Below, piece by piece: positions 1 to 9,163 of a DNA stretch of 64,000 nt. Origin of the DNA: Thalassospira australica (GTDB lineage Bacteria; Pseudomonadota; Alphaproteobacteria; Rhodospirillales; Thalassospiraceae). Below the pieces are notes generated by a model that saw nothing but the letters and a program-made list of their open reading frames with translations, was not told the DNA's origin and ran no database searches. The DNA is taken from NCBI RefSeq assembly GCF_000763295.1, contig NZ_JRJE01000032.1:620001-684000 (forward strand). The letters are read 5' to 3'. The stretch's first letter is position 1; the number at the start of each line of letters is the position of its first letter. Made by a program: the position numbers and the translations under genes.

Positions 1-1
1 G

Positions 2-133
2 GGCGAAAACAACGGCATGCGGATTGTCACATCCGGTCTTGAGGTCGGTGACCTTGTCATTGTCAACGGCATCATGAAGGTTCGTCCCGGTATGCCTGTT
101 GCCCCTGAAATTCTGCAAGCCTCGGCATCCTGA
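2..133 (+). CDS. RND efflux periplasmic adaptor (MFP subunit), C-terminal fragment
   Basis: Reading frame open from the window edge to the TGA at 131-133, giving the last 43 residues of a protein whose start lies upstream. The residues GLEVGDLVIVNGIMKVRPG followed by P-x-V match the C-terminal membrane-proximal end of AcrA/MexE-type adaptors, which link the inner-membrane pump to the outer-membrane channel. The pump gene begins 40 bases downstream on the same strand, the usual adaptor-pump operon order. Identity as an adaptor is firm from the context plus tail motif; the subfamily cannot be told from this fragment. Confidence 0.8.
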   Translation, partial: GENNGMRIVTSGLEVGDLVIVNGIMKVRPGMPVAPEILQASAS

Positions 134-173
134 AAAGGCTGCCTGACTGTGCATAGAAGCAAGGCTTAAAATC

Positions 174-3100
174 ATGCAGAACCTGTCCCGGTTTTTTGTG
201 GATCGCCCGATTTTTGCTGGCGTCCTGTCCGTTCTTATTCTCATGGCCGGATTGATCGCCATGTGGCGCTTGCCGATTTCTGAATATCCGGAAGTCGTGC
301 CGCCCACGGTTGTTGTCGAGGCCAAATTCCCTGGCGCAAACCCGGCGGAAATTGCCGAAACGGTTGCCTCCCCGCTTGAAGAGCAAATCAACGGGGTCGA
401 GGGGATGCTTTATATCAACTCGCTTGCGACCACCGATGGCACCTTGTCCCTGACCGTGACATTTGAAATCGGCACCGACCCGGATTTGGCCCAACAAAAA
501 GTCCAAAACCGTGTGTCGCAGGCTGAACCGCGCCTGCCTGATGTCGTGCGTCAGCTTGGCGTGACCGTGTCAAAACAATCACCGGATCTGACGATGGTGG
601 TGCATCTGCGGTCACCCAATGAACGCTATGACATGCTTTACTTGCGCAACTACGCGACGCTCAATGTGCGTGACCGCCTGGCCCGTGTTGCCGGTGTCGG
701 CCAGGTCGGGCTGTTTGGGTCGGGTGACTATGCGATGCGCGTCTGGTTGAACCCGGACAAGGTTGCCGAACGTAACCTGACTGCGGGTGAAGTGGTTTCG
801 GCTATCCAAAGTCAAAACGTGCAGGTGGCGGCAGGCATCATTGGGGGTGCGCCCTATGACAGCGGTGTGCAGTTCCAGTTGCCAATCAATATAAGCGGCC
901 GTCTGGAAACCCGTGAAGAGTTCGAAAGTATCATTATCAAGCGCGGCGAAGACGGCACGATTACGCGTCTGGGCGACGTTGCGCGCATCGAACTGGAAGC
1001 ACAGCAGTATGCCCTGCGCTCCTTGCTTGATAATAAACCTGCCGTGGCCATTCCGATCTTTGCATCGCCCGGTTCGAACGCGCTTGATATTTCAAGCAAT
1101 GTCCGTGCGGCAATGGAAGAACTCAAACAGAACTTCCCCGAAGACCTTGATTACAGCATCGTCTATGACCCGACCGTCTTTGTGCGCGGTTCGATCAAGT
1201 CGGTGATCATGACCCTGCTTGAGGCAATCGCCCTTGTGGTGGTCGTGGTAACGATCTTCCTTCAGACGTGGCGCGCATCAATCATTCCCCTGCTGGCGGT
1301 TCCGGTGTCGATCATTGGTACCTTTGCGTTGATGCTGGTGATGGGGTTCTCGATTAATGTGCTGTCGTTGTTCGGACTGATCCTGGCAATCGGGATCGTG
1401 GTGGATGACGCCATCGTTGTTGTTGAAAACGTTGAACGCAACATCGAGCGCGGCCTGTCACCACGTGACGCCACGGTTGCGGCCATGCGCGAAGTCACCG
1501 GACCGATCATTGCGACCTCGCTTGTGATTACCGGTGTGTTTGTGCCGATTGCCTTTATCAGTGGCCTGACCGGTCAGTTTTATCAGCAGTTCGCCCTGAC
1601 CATCGCGATTGCGACGATCATCTCGACGATCAATTCCCTGACCTTGAGCCCGGCGTTGTCAGCCTTGCTGTTGCGCAGCCACGATGCGCCAAAAGACTGG
1701 CTGACACGGGGCATGGATTTTGTCTTTGGCTGGTTGTTCCGGGGGTTCAACCGGTTCTTTAACCGCAGCACCGAACTTTATGCAGGCGGGGTCAAGCGCC
1801 TGCTGGGGGTGAAGGCGATCATGATGGTTCTTTATGCCGGGTTGCTGGTGCTTACCTGGCAGGGCTTTCAGATTCTTCCCAATGGGTTTGTCCCGCTTCA
1901 GGACAAACAATATCTCGTCAGTTTTGCACAGCTTCCACAAGGCGCAACACTGGATCGAACAGAAGATGTCATTCGTGAAATGTCTGATATCGCCCTTAAG
2001 GAACCCGGCGTTGAAAGTGCAGTTGCCTTCCCGGGCTTGTCGATCAATGGTTTTGTAAACAGTTCAAGCGCGGGCATTGTGTTTGTCACACTGACCGACT
2101 TTGACGAGCGCACAAGCGATGATCTGTCGGGGCTGGCGATTGCCGGCAAACTGCAACAGAAGTTTGCCGGAATTGACGAGGCCTTCGTTGCCATCTTCCC
2201 CGCACCACCGGTGCAGGGTCTTGGCACGGTTGGCGGGTTCAAGCTCCAGGTTCAGGATCGATCCGATCAGGGCTACCGTGCCCTTGATGATGCGATGAAG
2301 CAGGTTCTTGCCAAGGCATGGGCTGCGCCAGAACTGACCGGTGTGTTTTCAAGCTACAACATCAATGTGCCGCAACTTCAGGCATCGCTTGATCGCACGA
2401 AAGTGCAGCAGCTTGGTATTCCGGTCGACGAGATTTTCCAAACCATGCAGGTTTATCTCGGGTCGATGTATGTCAATGATTTCAATGCGTTTGGCCGTAC
2501 CTATCAGGTGATCGCGCAGGCTGACAAACCATATCGATCAAGCCCGGAAGATATCTTGCGTCTGCAAACCCGCAATTCGGATGGCGATATGGTGCCACTT
2601 GGCAGTGTCTTGTCGGTGTCCGAGACATTCGGGCCGGACACGGCCATGCGCTACAACGCGTATCGCTCGGCTGATCTGAATGGCAATGCGGCACCGGGCT
2701 ATTCCAGTGGTGAAGCAGAAGCCGCGATCATGAAGATACTCGATGAAACGTTGCCGCCGGGGATGTCCTATGAATGGACGGAACTGACCTATCAGCAGAT
2801 TCTGGCGGGAAATACGGCAATCTATATCTTCCCGATTTGTATTCTTCTGGTGTTCCTGGTTCTGGCCGCCCAATACGAAAGCCTGACCATGCCATTGGCG
2901 GTTATCCTGATCGTTCCCATGAGCATCCTGTCAGCTGTCTTTGGGGTCTATCTGTTCGGGGGTGACAACAACATCTTCACCCAGATCAGCCTGTTCGTGC
3001 TGGCCGGACTGGCATCAAAGAACGCGATCCTGATTGTCGAATTCGCCCGCGAACTTGAACATCAGGGCCGCAGCACCGTTCAGGCCGCGATTGAAGCCAG

Positions 3101-3353
3101 TCGACTTCGTTTGCGTCCGATTCTGATGACTTCCCTGGCCTTCATCATGGGCGTCGTCCCGCTGGTTCTGTCCAGTGGTGCCGGTGCCGAGATGCGCCAC
3201 GCGATCGGTATTGCCGTGTTCTCGGGCATGCTGGGTGTGACGATATTTGGCCTGATCCTGACCCCGGTCTTTTATGTTCTTGTACGCATGATGGGCCGGC
3301 GCAGCGAGGTTCGTGATCTTGAAGGGGCTGACCTGGATCAGTCTGTGCAGTAA
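174..3353 (+). CDS. RND multidrug efflux pump, inner-membrane permease (HAE1/MexF-like)
   Basis: 1059 residues, the normal size for an AcrB/MexF-type proton-driven drug exporter. The N-terminus (FFVDRPIFAGVLSVLILMAG) is the canonical first transmembrane helix. The proton-relay aspartates of TM4 are present in GIVVDDAIVVVEN (D411/D412) and the TM10 lysine in LASKNAILIVEFA (K949), so the transporter should be functional. Two large periplasmic loops separate TM1-2 and TM7-8. It follows the adaptor gene by 40 bases and ends before two hairpins. No outer-membrane channel gene follows, so a TolC-type partner must be encoded upstream or elsewhere. Drug specificity cannot be read from sequence. Confidence 0.95.
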   Translation: MQNLSRFFVDRPIFAGVLSVLILMAGLIAMWRLPISEYPEVVPPTVVVEAKFPGANPAEIAETVASPLEEQINGVEGMLYINSLATTDGTLSLTVTFEIGTDPDLAQQKVQNRVSQAEPRLPDVVRQLGVTVSKQSPDLTMVVHLRSPNERYDMLYLRNYATLNVRDRLARVAGVGQVGLFGSGDYAMRVWLNPDKVAERNLTAGEVVSAIQSQNVQVAAGIIGGAPYDSGVQFQLPINISGRLETREEFESIIIKRGEDGTITRLGDVARIELEAQQYALRSLLDNKPAVAIPIFASPGSNALDISSNVRAAMEELKQNFPEDLDYSIVYDPTVFVRGSIKSVIMTLLEAIALVVVVVTIFLQTWRASIIPLLAVPVSIIGTFALMLVMGFSINVLSLFGLILAIGIVVDDAIVVVENVERNIERGLSPRDATVAAMREVTGPIIATSLVITGVFVPIAFISGLTGQFYQQFALTIAIATIISTINSLTLSPALSALLLRSHDAPKDWLTRGMDFVFGWLFRGFNRFFNRSTELYAGGVKRLLGVKAIMMVLYAGLLVLTWQGFQILPNGFVPLQDKQYLVSFAQLPQGATLDRTEDVIREMSDIALKEPGVESAVAFPGLSINGFVNSSSAGIVFVTLTDFDERTSDDLSGLAIAGKLQQKFAGIDEAFVAIFPAPPVQGLGTVGGFKLQVQDRSDQGYRALDDAMKQVLAKAWAAPELTGVFSSYNINVPQLQASLDRTKVQQLGIPVDEIFQTMQVYLGSMYVNDFNAFGRTYQVIAQADKPYRSSPEDILRLQTRNSDGDMVPLGSVLSVSETFGPDTAMRYNAYRSADLNGNAAPGYSSGEAEAAIMKILDETLPPGMSYEWTELTYQQILAGNTAIYIFPICILLVFLVLAAQYESLTMPLAVILIVPMSILSAVFGVYLFGGDNNIFTQISLFVLAGLASKNAILIVEFARELEHQGRSTVQAAIEASRLRLRPILMTSLAFIMGVVPLVLSSGAGAEMRHAIGIAVFSGMLGVTIFGLILTPVFYVLVRMMGRRSEVRDLEGADLDQSVQ

Positions 3354-3374
3354 TCGATCTCGTTGCATAAACAG

Positions 3375-3410
3375 CCGGACCGTCTTTTTCCCCCGACCCC
3401 GCCGGTCCGG
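3375..3410 (+). terminator. hairpin downstream of the RND pump gene
   Basis: CCGGACCG (3375-3382) pairs with CGGTCCGG (3403-3410) across a 20-base loop, followed by TTGTTTCTTTTG. First of two stacked hairpins after the pump gene. Confidence 0.5.
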
Positions 3411-3428
3411 TTGTTTCTTTTGTTGTTG

Positions 3429-3465
3429 AACGGGGCTGTCAGAAAGACAGCCCCGTTTGGCTTTT
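3429..3465 (+). terminator. rho-independent terminator after the RND operon
   Basis: A perfect 12-bp stem, AACGGGGCTGTC (3429-3440) with GACAGCCCCGTT (3446-3457), loop AGAAA, followed by TGGCTTTTCC. It separates the efflux operon from htpX. Confidence 0.75.
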
Positions 3466-3502
3466 CCAAAAGTGAGCCAAATCTCAGTTTGGTTTGCCAA
3501 GA

Positions 3503-3533
3503 CTTGCCATGACATTCCCGATAACTATCTTTT
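3503..3533 (+). promoter_or_regulatory. candidate heat-shock (RpoH) promoter of htpX
   Basis: CTTG (3503-3506), 17 bases, then ACTATCTTTT (3524-3533). This resembles the alphaproteobacterial sigma-32 pattern as I recall it (CTTG, 17-18 bases, CYTATNTNNG), with two mismatches in the downstream element. The predicted start of transcription would lie about 30 bases before the htpX ATG. htpX is a classic heat-shock gene, which agrees. The same stretch could also be read as a weak sigma-70 promoter. Confidence 0.4.
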
Positions 3534-3564
3534 GCCGAGTTGATTGTCACAAGGGCAAGCGAAG

Positions 3565-4548
3565 ATGAATTACATACGTACCGGATTGTTGCTGGCTGGG
3601 TTGACTGCGCTGTTTGGCGCGGTCGGCATGATGATTGGTGGCCAGCAGGGCATGATCATTGCGTTGCTGTTTGCTGCCGCAATGAATGTGTTCGCCTATT
3701 GGAATTCCGATGCGATGTTGCTTCGGATGCGAAGTGCGCGTCAGGTCGACGATAAAACTGCACCTGAACTGGTTGCGATGGTGCGGGGGTTGGCGCGCAA
3801 TGCCGATCTGCCGATGCCAAAGGTTTACGTGATCGAAAACCCGCAACCAAACGCATTTGCCACCGGGCGAAATCCCGAAAACGCGGCCGTCGCGGCAACC
3901 ACGGGTCTGCTCAAGCTCTTGGACCGCAACGAAATCGCGGGCGTCATGGCCCATGAACTGGCGCATGTGAAAAACCGTGACACTCTGACCATGACGATCA
4001 CCGCCACCATTGCCGGTGCGATTTCAGCATTGGCAAACTTTGCCATGTTTGCCGGTATGTTTGGCGGTGGGCGCAGTGACAACAACAATCCATTGGGCGG
4101 GATCGGCATGATCCTGATTGCCATTCTGGCTCCAATGGGGGCGATGATTGTGCAAATGGCGATTTCGCGCACCCGTGAATATGAAGCCGACAAGATCGGC
4201 GCTGAAATCTGCGGACATCCAATGTGGCTGGCAAGTGCGCTTAACAAACTCGACAAGGGTGTTCATGCGGTGCCGAACATGGATGCGGAACGCAATCCGG
4301 CAATGGCGCATATGTACATTGCCAACCCGTTGTCGGGCAAAGGGGTGGATAGCCTGTTTTCAACCCATCCCAACATGGCCAACCGCATTGCCCGTCTGCA
4401 GGCAATGACCCGTCAGCCCGCCGCGACCATGCAAAGAACGCAGGTTTCAAAAGACAAACCATCGTCTGGGCCATGGGCGCGAAAGCCCGGCAGATCTTCT
4501 GCCGCCAAACCGGTATCTCCCCGACATCGCAAACGCCCCTGGAACTGA
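3565..4548 (+). CDS. htpX: HtpX-type membrane zinc metalloprotease (M48)
   Basis: 327 residues. Two N-terminal membrane segments (about 4-50) precede the zinc site HELAH (H130, E131, H134); the third ligand lies in TREYEAD near E207. Two more hydrophobic segments follow the HELAH motif (about 145-195). HtpX degrades misfolded inner-membrane proteins together with FtsH. The start at ATG 3565 gives the standard [12 protein letters not shown] beginning; a TTG 21 bases upstream is in frame but would add MSQGQAK, which the family lacks. The C-terminal tail after about residue 290 is basic and low in complexity, as seen in alphaproteobacterial members. A heat-shock-like promoter lies just upstream. 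Confidence 0.95.
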   Translation: MNYIRTGLLLAGLTALFGAVGMMIGGQQGMIIALLFAAAMNVFAYWNSDAMLLRMRSARQVDDKTAPELVAMVRGLARNADLPMPKVYVIENPQPNAFATGRNPENAAVAATTGLLKLLDRNEIAGVMAHELAHVKNRDTLTMTITATIAGAISALANFAMFAGMFGGGRSDNNNPLGGIGMILIAILAPMGAMIVQMAISRTREYEADKIGAEICGHPMWLASALNKLDKGVHAVPNMDAERNPAMAHMYIANPLSGKGVDSLFSTHPNMANRIARLQAMTRQPAATMQRTQVSKDKPSSGPWARKPGRSSAAKPVSPRHRKRPWN

Positions 4549-4738
4549 TCAAAAGAGCATTTCTGATGATCGGAATGAAAAATATTACCAATTGAGGCTG
4601 AGTCACCTATCCTTCGGTATGAGGTAAAAGCCAATGCTCAGCATTGACCCGCCGGGATCACCGGACGAAAATGAAGCCATAAAATTCTTCAACCCCTGAT
4701 GCATGGGCATAATGGCCCTGGGGTGGATAAGGACAAGA

Positions 4739-6373
4739 ATGGCAGGCTTTTGGTCGATGCTTGGCCTTGTGTTCAAATCCTTGATCACGGGCACAGATAC
4801 GAATGACGAGACGCAGGAAGATGGTGCTGTTGGGCTGGTAACCAACGACGCCATCTGTCGGTATGCCATTGCGCGTTTTCTGCCTGATGATGCGTCTGCC
4901 CCGGGCGGTGTTCAGGCCGCAGATGATATCGGCGACCGTGTTGCAAGTGCCGTGGCATCTGTTCCCGAAAGTTCAGGCATTCGTGTTAACCAGTTCTTCA
5001 AGCCAAACCCGGATGCAGTTGATCCCTTTCAGGCGATCCGCGAAGCCCAGCTTGGCGTGCTCAATTTAGGCCATCGCAAGGATGTGGAAGTTGTCTTTTG
5101 GGGGCATCAGGATCCCGCCAGTGGGCAGCTTGACCTTCATATGGTCAGTGATGCCCTGACATCATCGTTGTACGATTTGATGTTGGCCCAGACCTATCGT
5201 TTTATTCAGCCAAACCACCCAGACTTTGCCGAAGCCATGCGTGTGCTGCTGACTTCTCAGTTGGTTCTGAATTCTATTGGCGGTGAACAGCGAGGCTTGC
5301 AAATCGCGCGCTTGTCTGCGGTGCTTGAAGATTTGCAAGACCGTATTCTTGGTGGCGAGACTTTCGCGGCTGCCGGGCCGGGGGCTGCTTTTGCCTATGC
5401 TTTTGGGGCGTTCATCCTGTCGGAAACTGGTGACCGTGCATATTGTGCCAGTGCATTGCGTGTGCTGGAGCCACATATCCGCAAAATCCTTGTCGATATT
5501 GCCGACAAGCCGGCTGTCGCTGCCAAGACTGCTGCGCCCAAAAGCCTGATAGGCGAATCGCTGAAAAACGATAACAACAACAGCAACGGCCAAAGCAACA
5601 GCGACCCAGAGGAAATCAAAACAGAACAACTGTTTGGGCAGATCAGTGACTGCTCCAAACTTGATGCGAAAATGACCGCTGCCCTGGCGCTATATGGTGC
5701 ACTGGTGAACTGGTCACTTGTTGCCAATCTCAAAACCCGATCGGCGAGCCTGGCGGTTGCCACTTGGCGGTTGCTTGAAAGACGGGTTGAACTGTCGTTG
5801 GGCTCGCCTGCGGATCGCGCGTTATCGATCTGCAAATTGGGTGAAGCCCTGATACTGATGGGCAAGGACAAGGAAAACGCCAAAATTGTTGAAAAGGGGG
5901 CGGCACAGTATCGACGTGCACTGGGGATTGTGAATGCACGTGCCCATCCGCCGCTTTATGCGATTACGGCATATGGCCTTGCCGATGCGATTGTGTCTTC
6001 TGCCATCATCCGCGATGTCACCATTCCCGATACACAGGTTGTGCCGGTTTTTCAGGCCGCGCTTAAGGTTTGTACCCGGCGTGACCATCCTTATATCTGG
6101 GGGCGGATCATGTTTGCCCTGGCGACGGTCTATCTGACCAATGGTAATCTGGACAAGGATGTCGAAATGCTCACCAATGCAAGGATGGGCTATTCTCAGG
6201 CATATGATGCCTTTATCGAAGCCGGTGCCAAGGGGGCTGCACGTGCGGCATCTGGCGGCCATACCCGATCAGAAAACTTCTTGTCGCAGCTTGGCCATCG
6301 CAAAAGTGTGATGGATGCGACCGGCGGGGACGGTGACGCCGACAAGGACGCTGCCAAGGCCAGTGCTTCTTGA
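4739..6373 (+). CDS. uncharacterised helical-repeat (TPR-like) protein
   Basis: 544 residues from the ATG at 4739, preferred because AAGGA lies five bases upstream; an in-frame ATG at 4703 would add 12 residues without a good ribosome site. I do not recognise a named family. The N-terminal 20 residues are moderately hydrophobic (MAGFWSMLGLVFKSL) and might anchor it. The middle (about 275-300) is a disordered Asn/Ser/Glu linker. Residues about 310-520 look like consecutive helix pairs of TPR type (RALSICKLGEALILMGK; KGAAQYRRALGIVNARAHP; IMFALATVYLTNGNLDKDVEML). No catalytic motif or signal peptide is evident. It stands alone between htpX and a terminator. A scaffold role is only a guess. Confidence 0.8.
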   Translation: MAGFWSMLGLVFKSLITGTDTNDETQEDGAVGLVTNDAICRYAIARFLPDDASAPGGVQAADDIGDRVASAVASVPESSGIRVNQFFKPNPDAVDPFQAIREAQLGVLNLGHRKDVEVVFWGHQDPASGQLDLHMVSDALTSSLYDLMLAQTYRFIQPNHPDFAEAMRVLLTSQLVLNSIGGEQRGLQIARLSAVLEDLQDRILGGETFAAAGPGAAFAYAFGAFILSETGDRAYCASALRVLEPHIRKILVDIADKPAVAAKTAAPKSLIGESLKNDNNNSNGQSNSDPEEIKTEQLFGQISDCSKLDAKMTAALALYGALVNWSLVANLKTRSASLAVATWRLLERRVELSLGSPADRALSICKLGEALILMGKDKENAKIVEKGAAQYRRALGIVNARAHPPLYAITAYGLADAIVSSAIIRDVTIPDTQVVPVFQAALKVCTRRDHPYIWGRIMFALATVYLTNGNLDKDVEMLTNARMGYSQAYDAFIEAGAKGAARAASGGHTRSENFLSQLGHRKSVMDATGGDGDADKDAAKASAS

Positions 6374-6424
6374 TGTTGTGCGCCGGTCAAAGGCGCAACC
6401 AATCACGTGAACGCCAAAAAGAAA

Positions 6425-6454
6425 CCCCCGCAAGCAGAAGCTTGCGGGGGTTTT
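6425..6454. terminator. bidirectional rho-independent terminator
   Basis: An 11-bp perfect stem CCCCCGCAAGC (6425-6435) / GCTTGCGGGGG (6440-6450) with loop AGAA, TTTT on the plus side and an A-rich tract (AAAAAGAAA) before it. It serves the convergent genes on either side. Confidence 0.85.
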
Positions 6455-6476
6455 GACTGTCTATGCCAGATGACTT

Positions 6477-7196
6477 CTATTCGCGGTTACCGAAGAAGTG
6501 CAGCAGCATGATGAACAGGTTCACGAAGTCAAGATACAGACGCAGCGCACCGAACAGGGCTTTTTTGCCTGCGGTGGTTGCATCATCGTGCTCGTGATAT
6601 TCTTCTTTGATGCGCTGGGTATCATAGGCGGTGAGGCCCGTGAAGATCAGCACGCCCGCAGCCGAGATGATGAACTGCAACATGGTGCTCGCAAGGAAGA
6701 TATTTACAACCATTGCGATGACGATGCCGATAAGGCCCATGAACAGGAAGCTACCCCAGCCCGACAGGTCTTTCTTGGTGGTGTAGCCAAACAGGCTCAT
6801 CGCACCAAAGGTACCTGCGGTGATGAAGAAGGTACGTGCAATCGACTCACCGGTATAGACCAGGAAGATCGACGCAAGGGACAGACCCATCAGTCCGGCG
6901 TATACCCAGAATGTCGCCTGTGCGGCACCAAAGGACATCTTGTGGATGCGTGCGCTCAGGAAGAAGACAAGCCCGATCGGGGCCAGCATGACAATCCAGT
7001 GCAGTCCGGTGCCAAAAATAGCCTGCATCAGGGTCGGGCTGGTCGACACAGCCATCGCCACGATACCGGTCAGGGCAAGTGCGGATGCCATGTAGTTATA
7101 GACACGCAGCATATAGGCGCGGAGACCTTCATCGATCTCGGCCGCCGACCGGCCAACCGAGACGTCATAGCCGCGTTGACGCGTTTCAAAAGCCAT
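6477..7196 (-). CDS. Bax inhibitor-1 / YccA family membrane protein
   Basis: 239 residues, with about seven transmembrane helices spread from residue 35 to the C-terminus and a charged N-terminal cytoplasmic tail. The phrase YDTQRIKEEY near residue 195 is the family hallmark, including the acidic residue thought to form the pH-sensing pair in bacterial BI-1 homologues. Family members act as calcium-leak channels or interact with FtsH (YccA), and so are linked to membrane stress. The ATG at 7196 is chosen over a longer reading because GAGGG sits just upstream. Its proximity to htpX, another FtsH-linked gene, is notable but the two are not in one operon. Confidence 0.93.
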   Translation of the reverse strand: MAFETRQRGYDVSVGRSAAEIDEGLRAYMLRVYNYMASALALTGIVAMAVSTSPTLMQAIFGTGLHWIVMLAPIGLVFFLSARIHKMSFGAAQATFWVYAGLMGLSLASIFLVYTGESIARTFFITAGTFGAMSLFGYTTKKDLSGWGSFLFMGLIGIVIAMVVNIFLASTMLQFIISAAGVLIFTGLTAYDTQRIKEEYHEHDDATTAGKKALFGALRLYLDFVNLFIMLLHFFGNRE

Positions 7197-7479
7197 TGAA
7201 ATCCCTCTTTGATCCAATTGTGAGCAGAACATAGATATACAATTCTGCGATGGTCAAAATATGGCAGAATTTCCGTGAAAAGCAACGGTCTGACAGATTG
7301 TCCTATAATCTGCTGCCATCAGGTGTGATCCTGTTCACGTCATATTTGGGCGATGTCGGGTGTGATATGACGTTATCGTGACATCGGAGGTCCGCGACAG
7401 GTCTGTCAAACCGGTTTATCATTGACCACCAAGATTAACAGACACTGCGTCTTCCAATTTCGTCCACAGGCCCGCCCGA

Positions 7480-9012
7480 ATGGTAACAGCCAGCAAACCA
7501 TCCGATTGTCGCAAATACGCACGGTTCATCAACCGGGGGCGCTATCGGCGTTTGATGGTGTTTTATGCTGCAACTTTTTTGAGTGCGGGCATGGTGTTTG
7601 GCTGGGGCAGCAATGATGTCGCAGCCCAAAATGCTGATTTGCGTGCTGCATCAGGCGTTGGGGACATTCCGGTTTTTACCGATACCTATCAGGGGGCAGA
7701 GTTCTGCGCTGACGGCAGCACGGATCAGCCCTGTGATCGTGTTCCTGTGGACGTGCCGGAATTTGATGCCAGTTTCGTCTATCGCTTTCTTGCCTATCAC
7801 GCCCAGCGTCCTTTTGACCGGTTTTCGTGGCAGGCCTTTACCGCCCTTATGGCCCCGCTTGACGCGCCCGACCGGCAAGCTCTTTGGGAAAGTTTCCCGA
7901 CCCGGCGTGATTTGTTTGCTGATCTGAATTACCCCAATCGGGTCTGTGCATCCGATTTGCCAGACGGGCATCTGTTGTTGGCAAGTTACCTGCAATCAAC
8001 CGGTGATATCCTGATTGATCAGGCGGGCAATTTTGTTTTGTTTGAAACCCGGATCAACCCGGTGGCAGCAGACTATATTCGGGCCAACAATCTGCACATG
8101 CCAGCTGGCCGCGCGGCTTTTGCACACTCCGGTCAGGCCATCGAATTCCCGACCGGCCATGTGTTGGCGGGCGATAACAATGCTGACCCAAATTCCTCCA
8201 ATCCAAAAGCGACAGGCGATGAAACCGCCACGATTCCCCGATCTGCGCCGGGCGTGATGGGGGCGCAGCTTCTTAAATTTGCCTGGCGGATCATGCCGGG
8301 GAATGATGCATCGGCGGTGAAAAACTACGTCACCCGACCGGCACGCATTTCGGTGGGGGCGGATCAAACATTGGATGGTCGCGCCAAATGCCTTGATGTT
8401 ACCGTCGGGCTGGTGGGCTTGCATCTTGTGCAACGGGTTGCCAGTGGCAACGGCGATCGCTGGATTTGGTCAAGTTTTGAGCATGTCGATAATGTCCCGC
8501 TGGCGGCCAATGCGCGCCGCCCCAACAGCATCATTACCGATGACCCGTTCGAAAATGGCTGTCTTGCACCGGGCAAGCTTGATCGGAATTTTGCCTTTTA
8601 TGGCGGGCAGTTGGCAGCCAATGCACCGGCCAATCAGTCGGTATCAGGGGATATGAAATGGGCTGATCACGCGCCATATGCGCGCTTGCCCACAGGCAAA
8701 CCTGCGCGGTCCCCTGATATTGTCCGCTGCTGGCGGCTTTTTTCGGGAACAGCCGAAAGCAACTTTGTCTGGCAGGGCAAACTCGACGGGACGGTGTGGC
8801 AGAATTATATGCTGCTTGGGACTCAATGGATCGGCAATCCTGGCGGGGCACCGTTTGGCATTGGCGAGGTGCCCCGTTATCTGACCAACAGTGTGCTTGA
8901 AAGCTTCATGCAGGATCAATCCGATGCCACCTGTCTTGGGTGTCATGCCACGGCGACCTCAGATGCCGGGCAGCAGTCAAATTTCACTTTCCTGCTGGAC
9001 CCGGCTTTATAA
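7480..9012 (+). CDS. exported protein with C-terminal haem-c motif (CLGCH)
   Basis: 510 residues. A basic N-terminus and hydrophobic stretch (LMVFYAATFLSAGMVFGWG, about 25-43) followed by VAAQ indicate a signal peptide; an alternative ATG at 7555 gives a shorter leader. The only haem-binding motif, CLGCH, lies about 20 residues from the C-terminus, an unusual place for a cytochrome c. The segment FSWQAFTALMAP near residue 115 is a recurring phrase in a family of large periplasmic haem-motif proteins whose function I cannot name. Two cysteines near residues 75-85 may form a disulphide. The protein is not in an obvious operon, although an acyl-CoA synthetase gene follows 151 bases later. Role unknown; a periplasmic redox enzyme is likely. 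Confidence 0.85.
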   Translation: MVTASKPSDCRKYARFINRGRYRRLMVFYAATFLSAGMVFGWGSNDVAAQNADLRAASGVGDIPVFTDTYQGAEFCADGSTDQPCDRVPVDVPEFDASFVYRFLAYHAQRPFDRFSWQAFTALMAPLDAPDRQALWESFPTRRDLFADLNYPNRVCASDLPDGHLLLASYLQSTGDILIDQAGNFVLFETRINPVAADYIRANNLHMPAGRAAFAHSGQAIEFPTGHVLAGDNNADPNSSNPKATGDETATIPRSAPGVMGAQLLKFAWRIMPGNDASAVKNYVTRPARISVGADQTLDGRAKCLDVTVGLVGLHLVQRVASGNGDRWIWSSFEHVDNVPLAANARRPNSIITDDPFENGCLAPGKLDRNFAFYGGQLAANAPANQSVSGDMKWADHAPYARLPTGKPARSPDIVRCWRLFSGTAESNFVWQGKLDGTVWQNYMLLGTQWIGNPGGAPFGIGEVPRYLTNSVLESFMQDQSDATCLGCHATATSDAGQQSNFTFLLDPAL

Positions 9013-9163
9013 GGCAAATGTTTTGGGCAGGTGACATCCTGAGTGCGTTTTTCGCGATGTGTACTCTGACCTTCCAATTCGAACCGTTTGCCACTAGCAT
9101 GCTGCGCAACATTTGCCGCATCTAAAAAGAAATAAAGAACAGCGGCGAATTCAGGGAGGAATC

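Noticed and set aside
7338..7372. Inverted repeat CGTCATAT / ATATGACG with a 19-base spacer
   Set aside because: Long spacer and short arms in an AT-rich region; could occur by chance and no regulator is adjacent.
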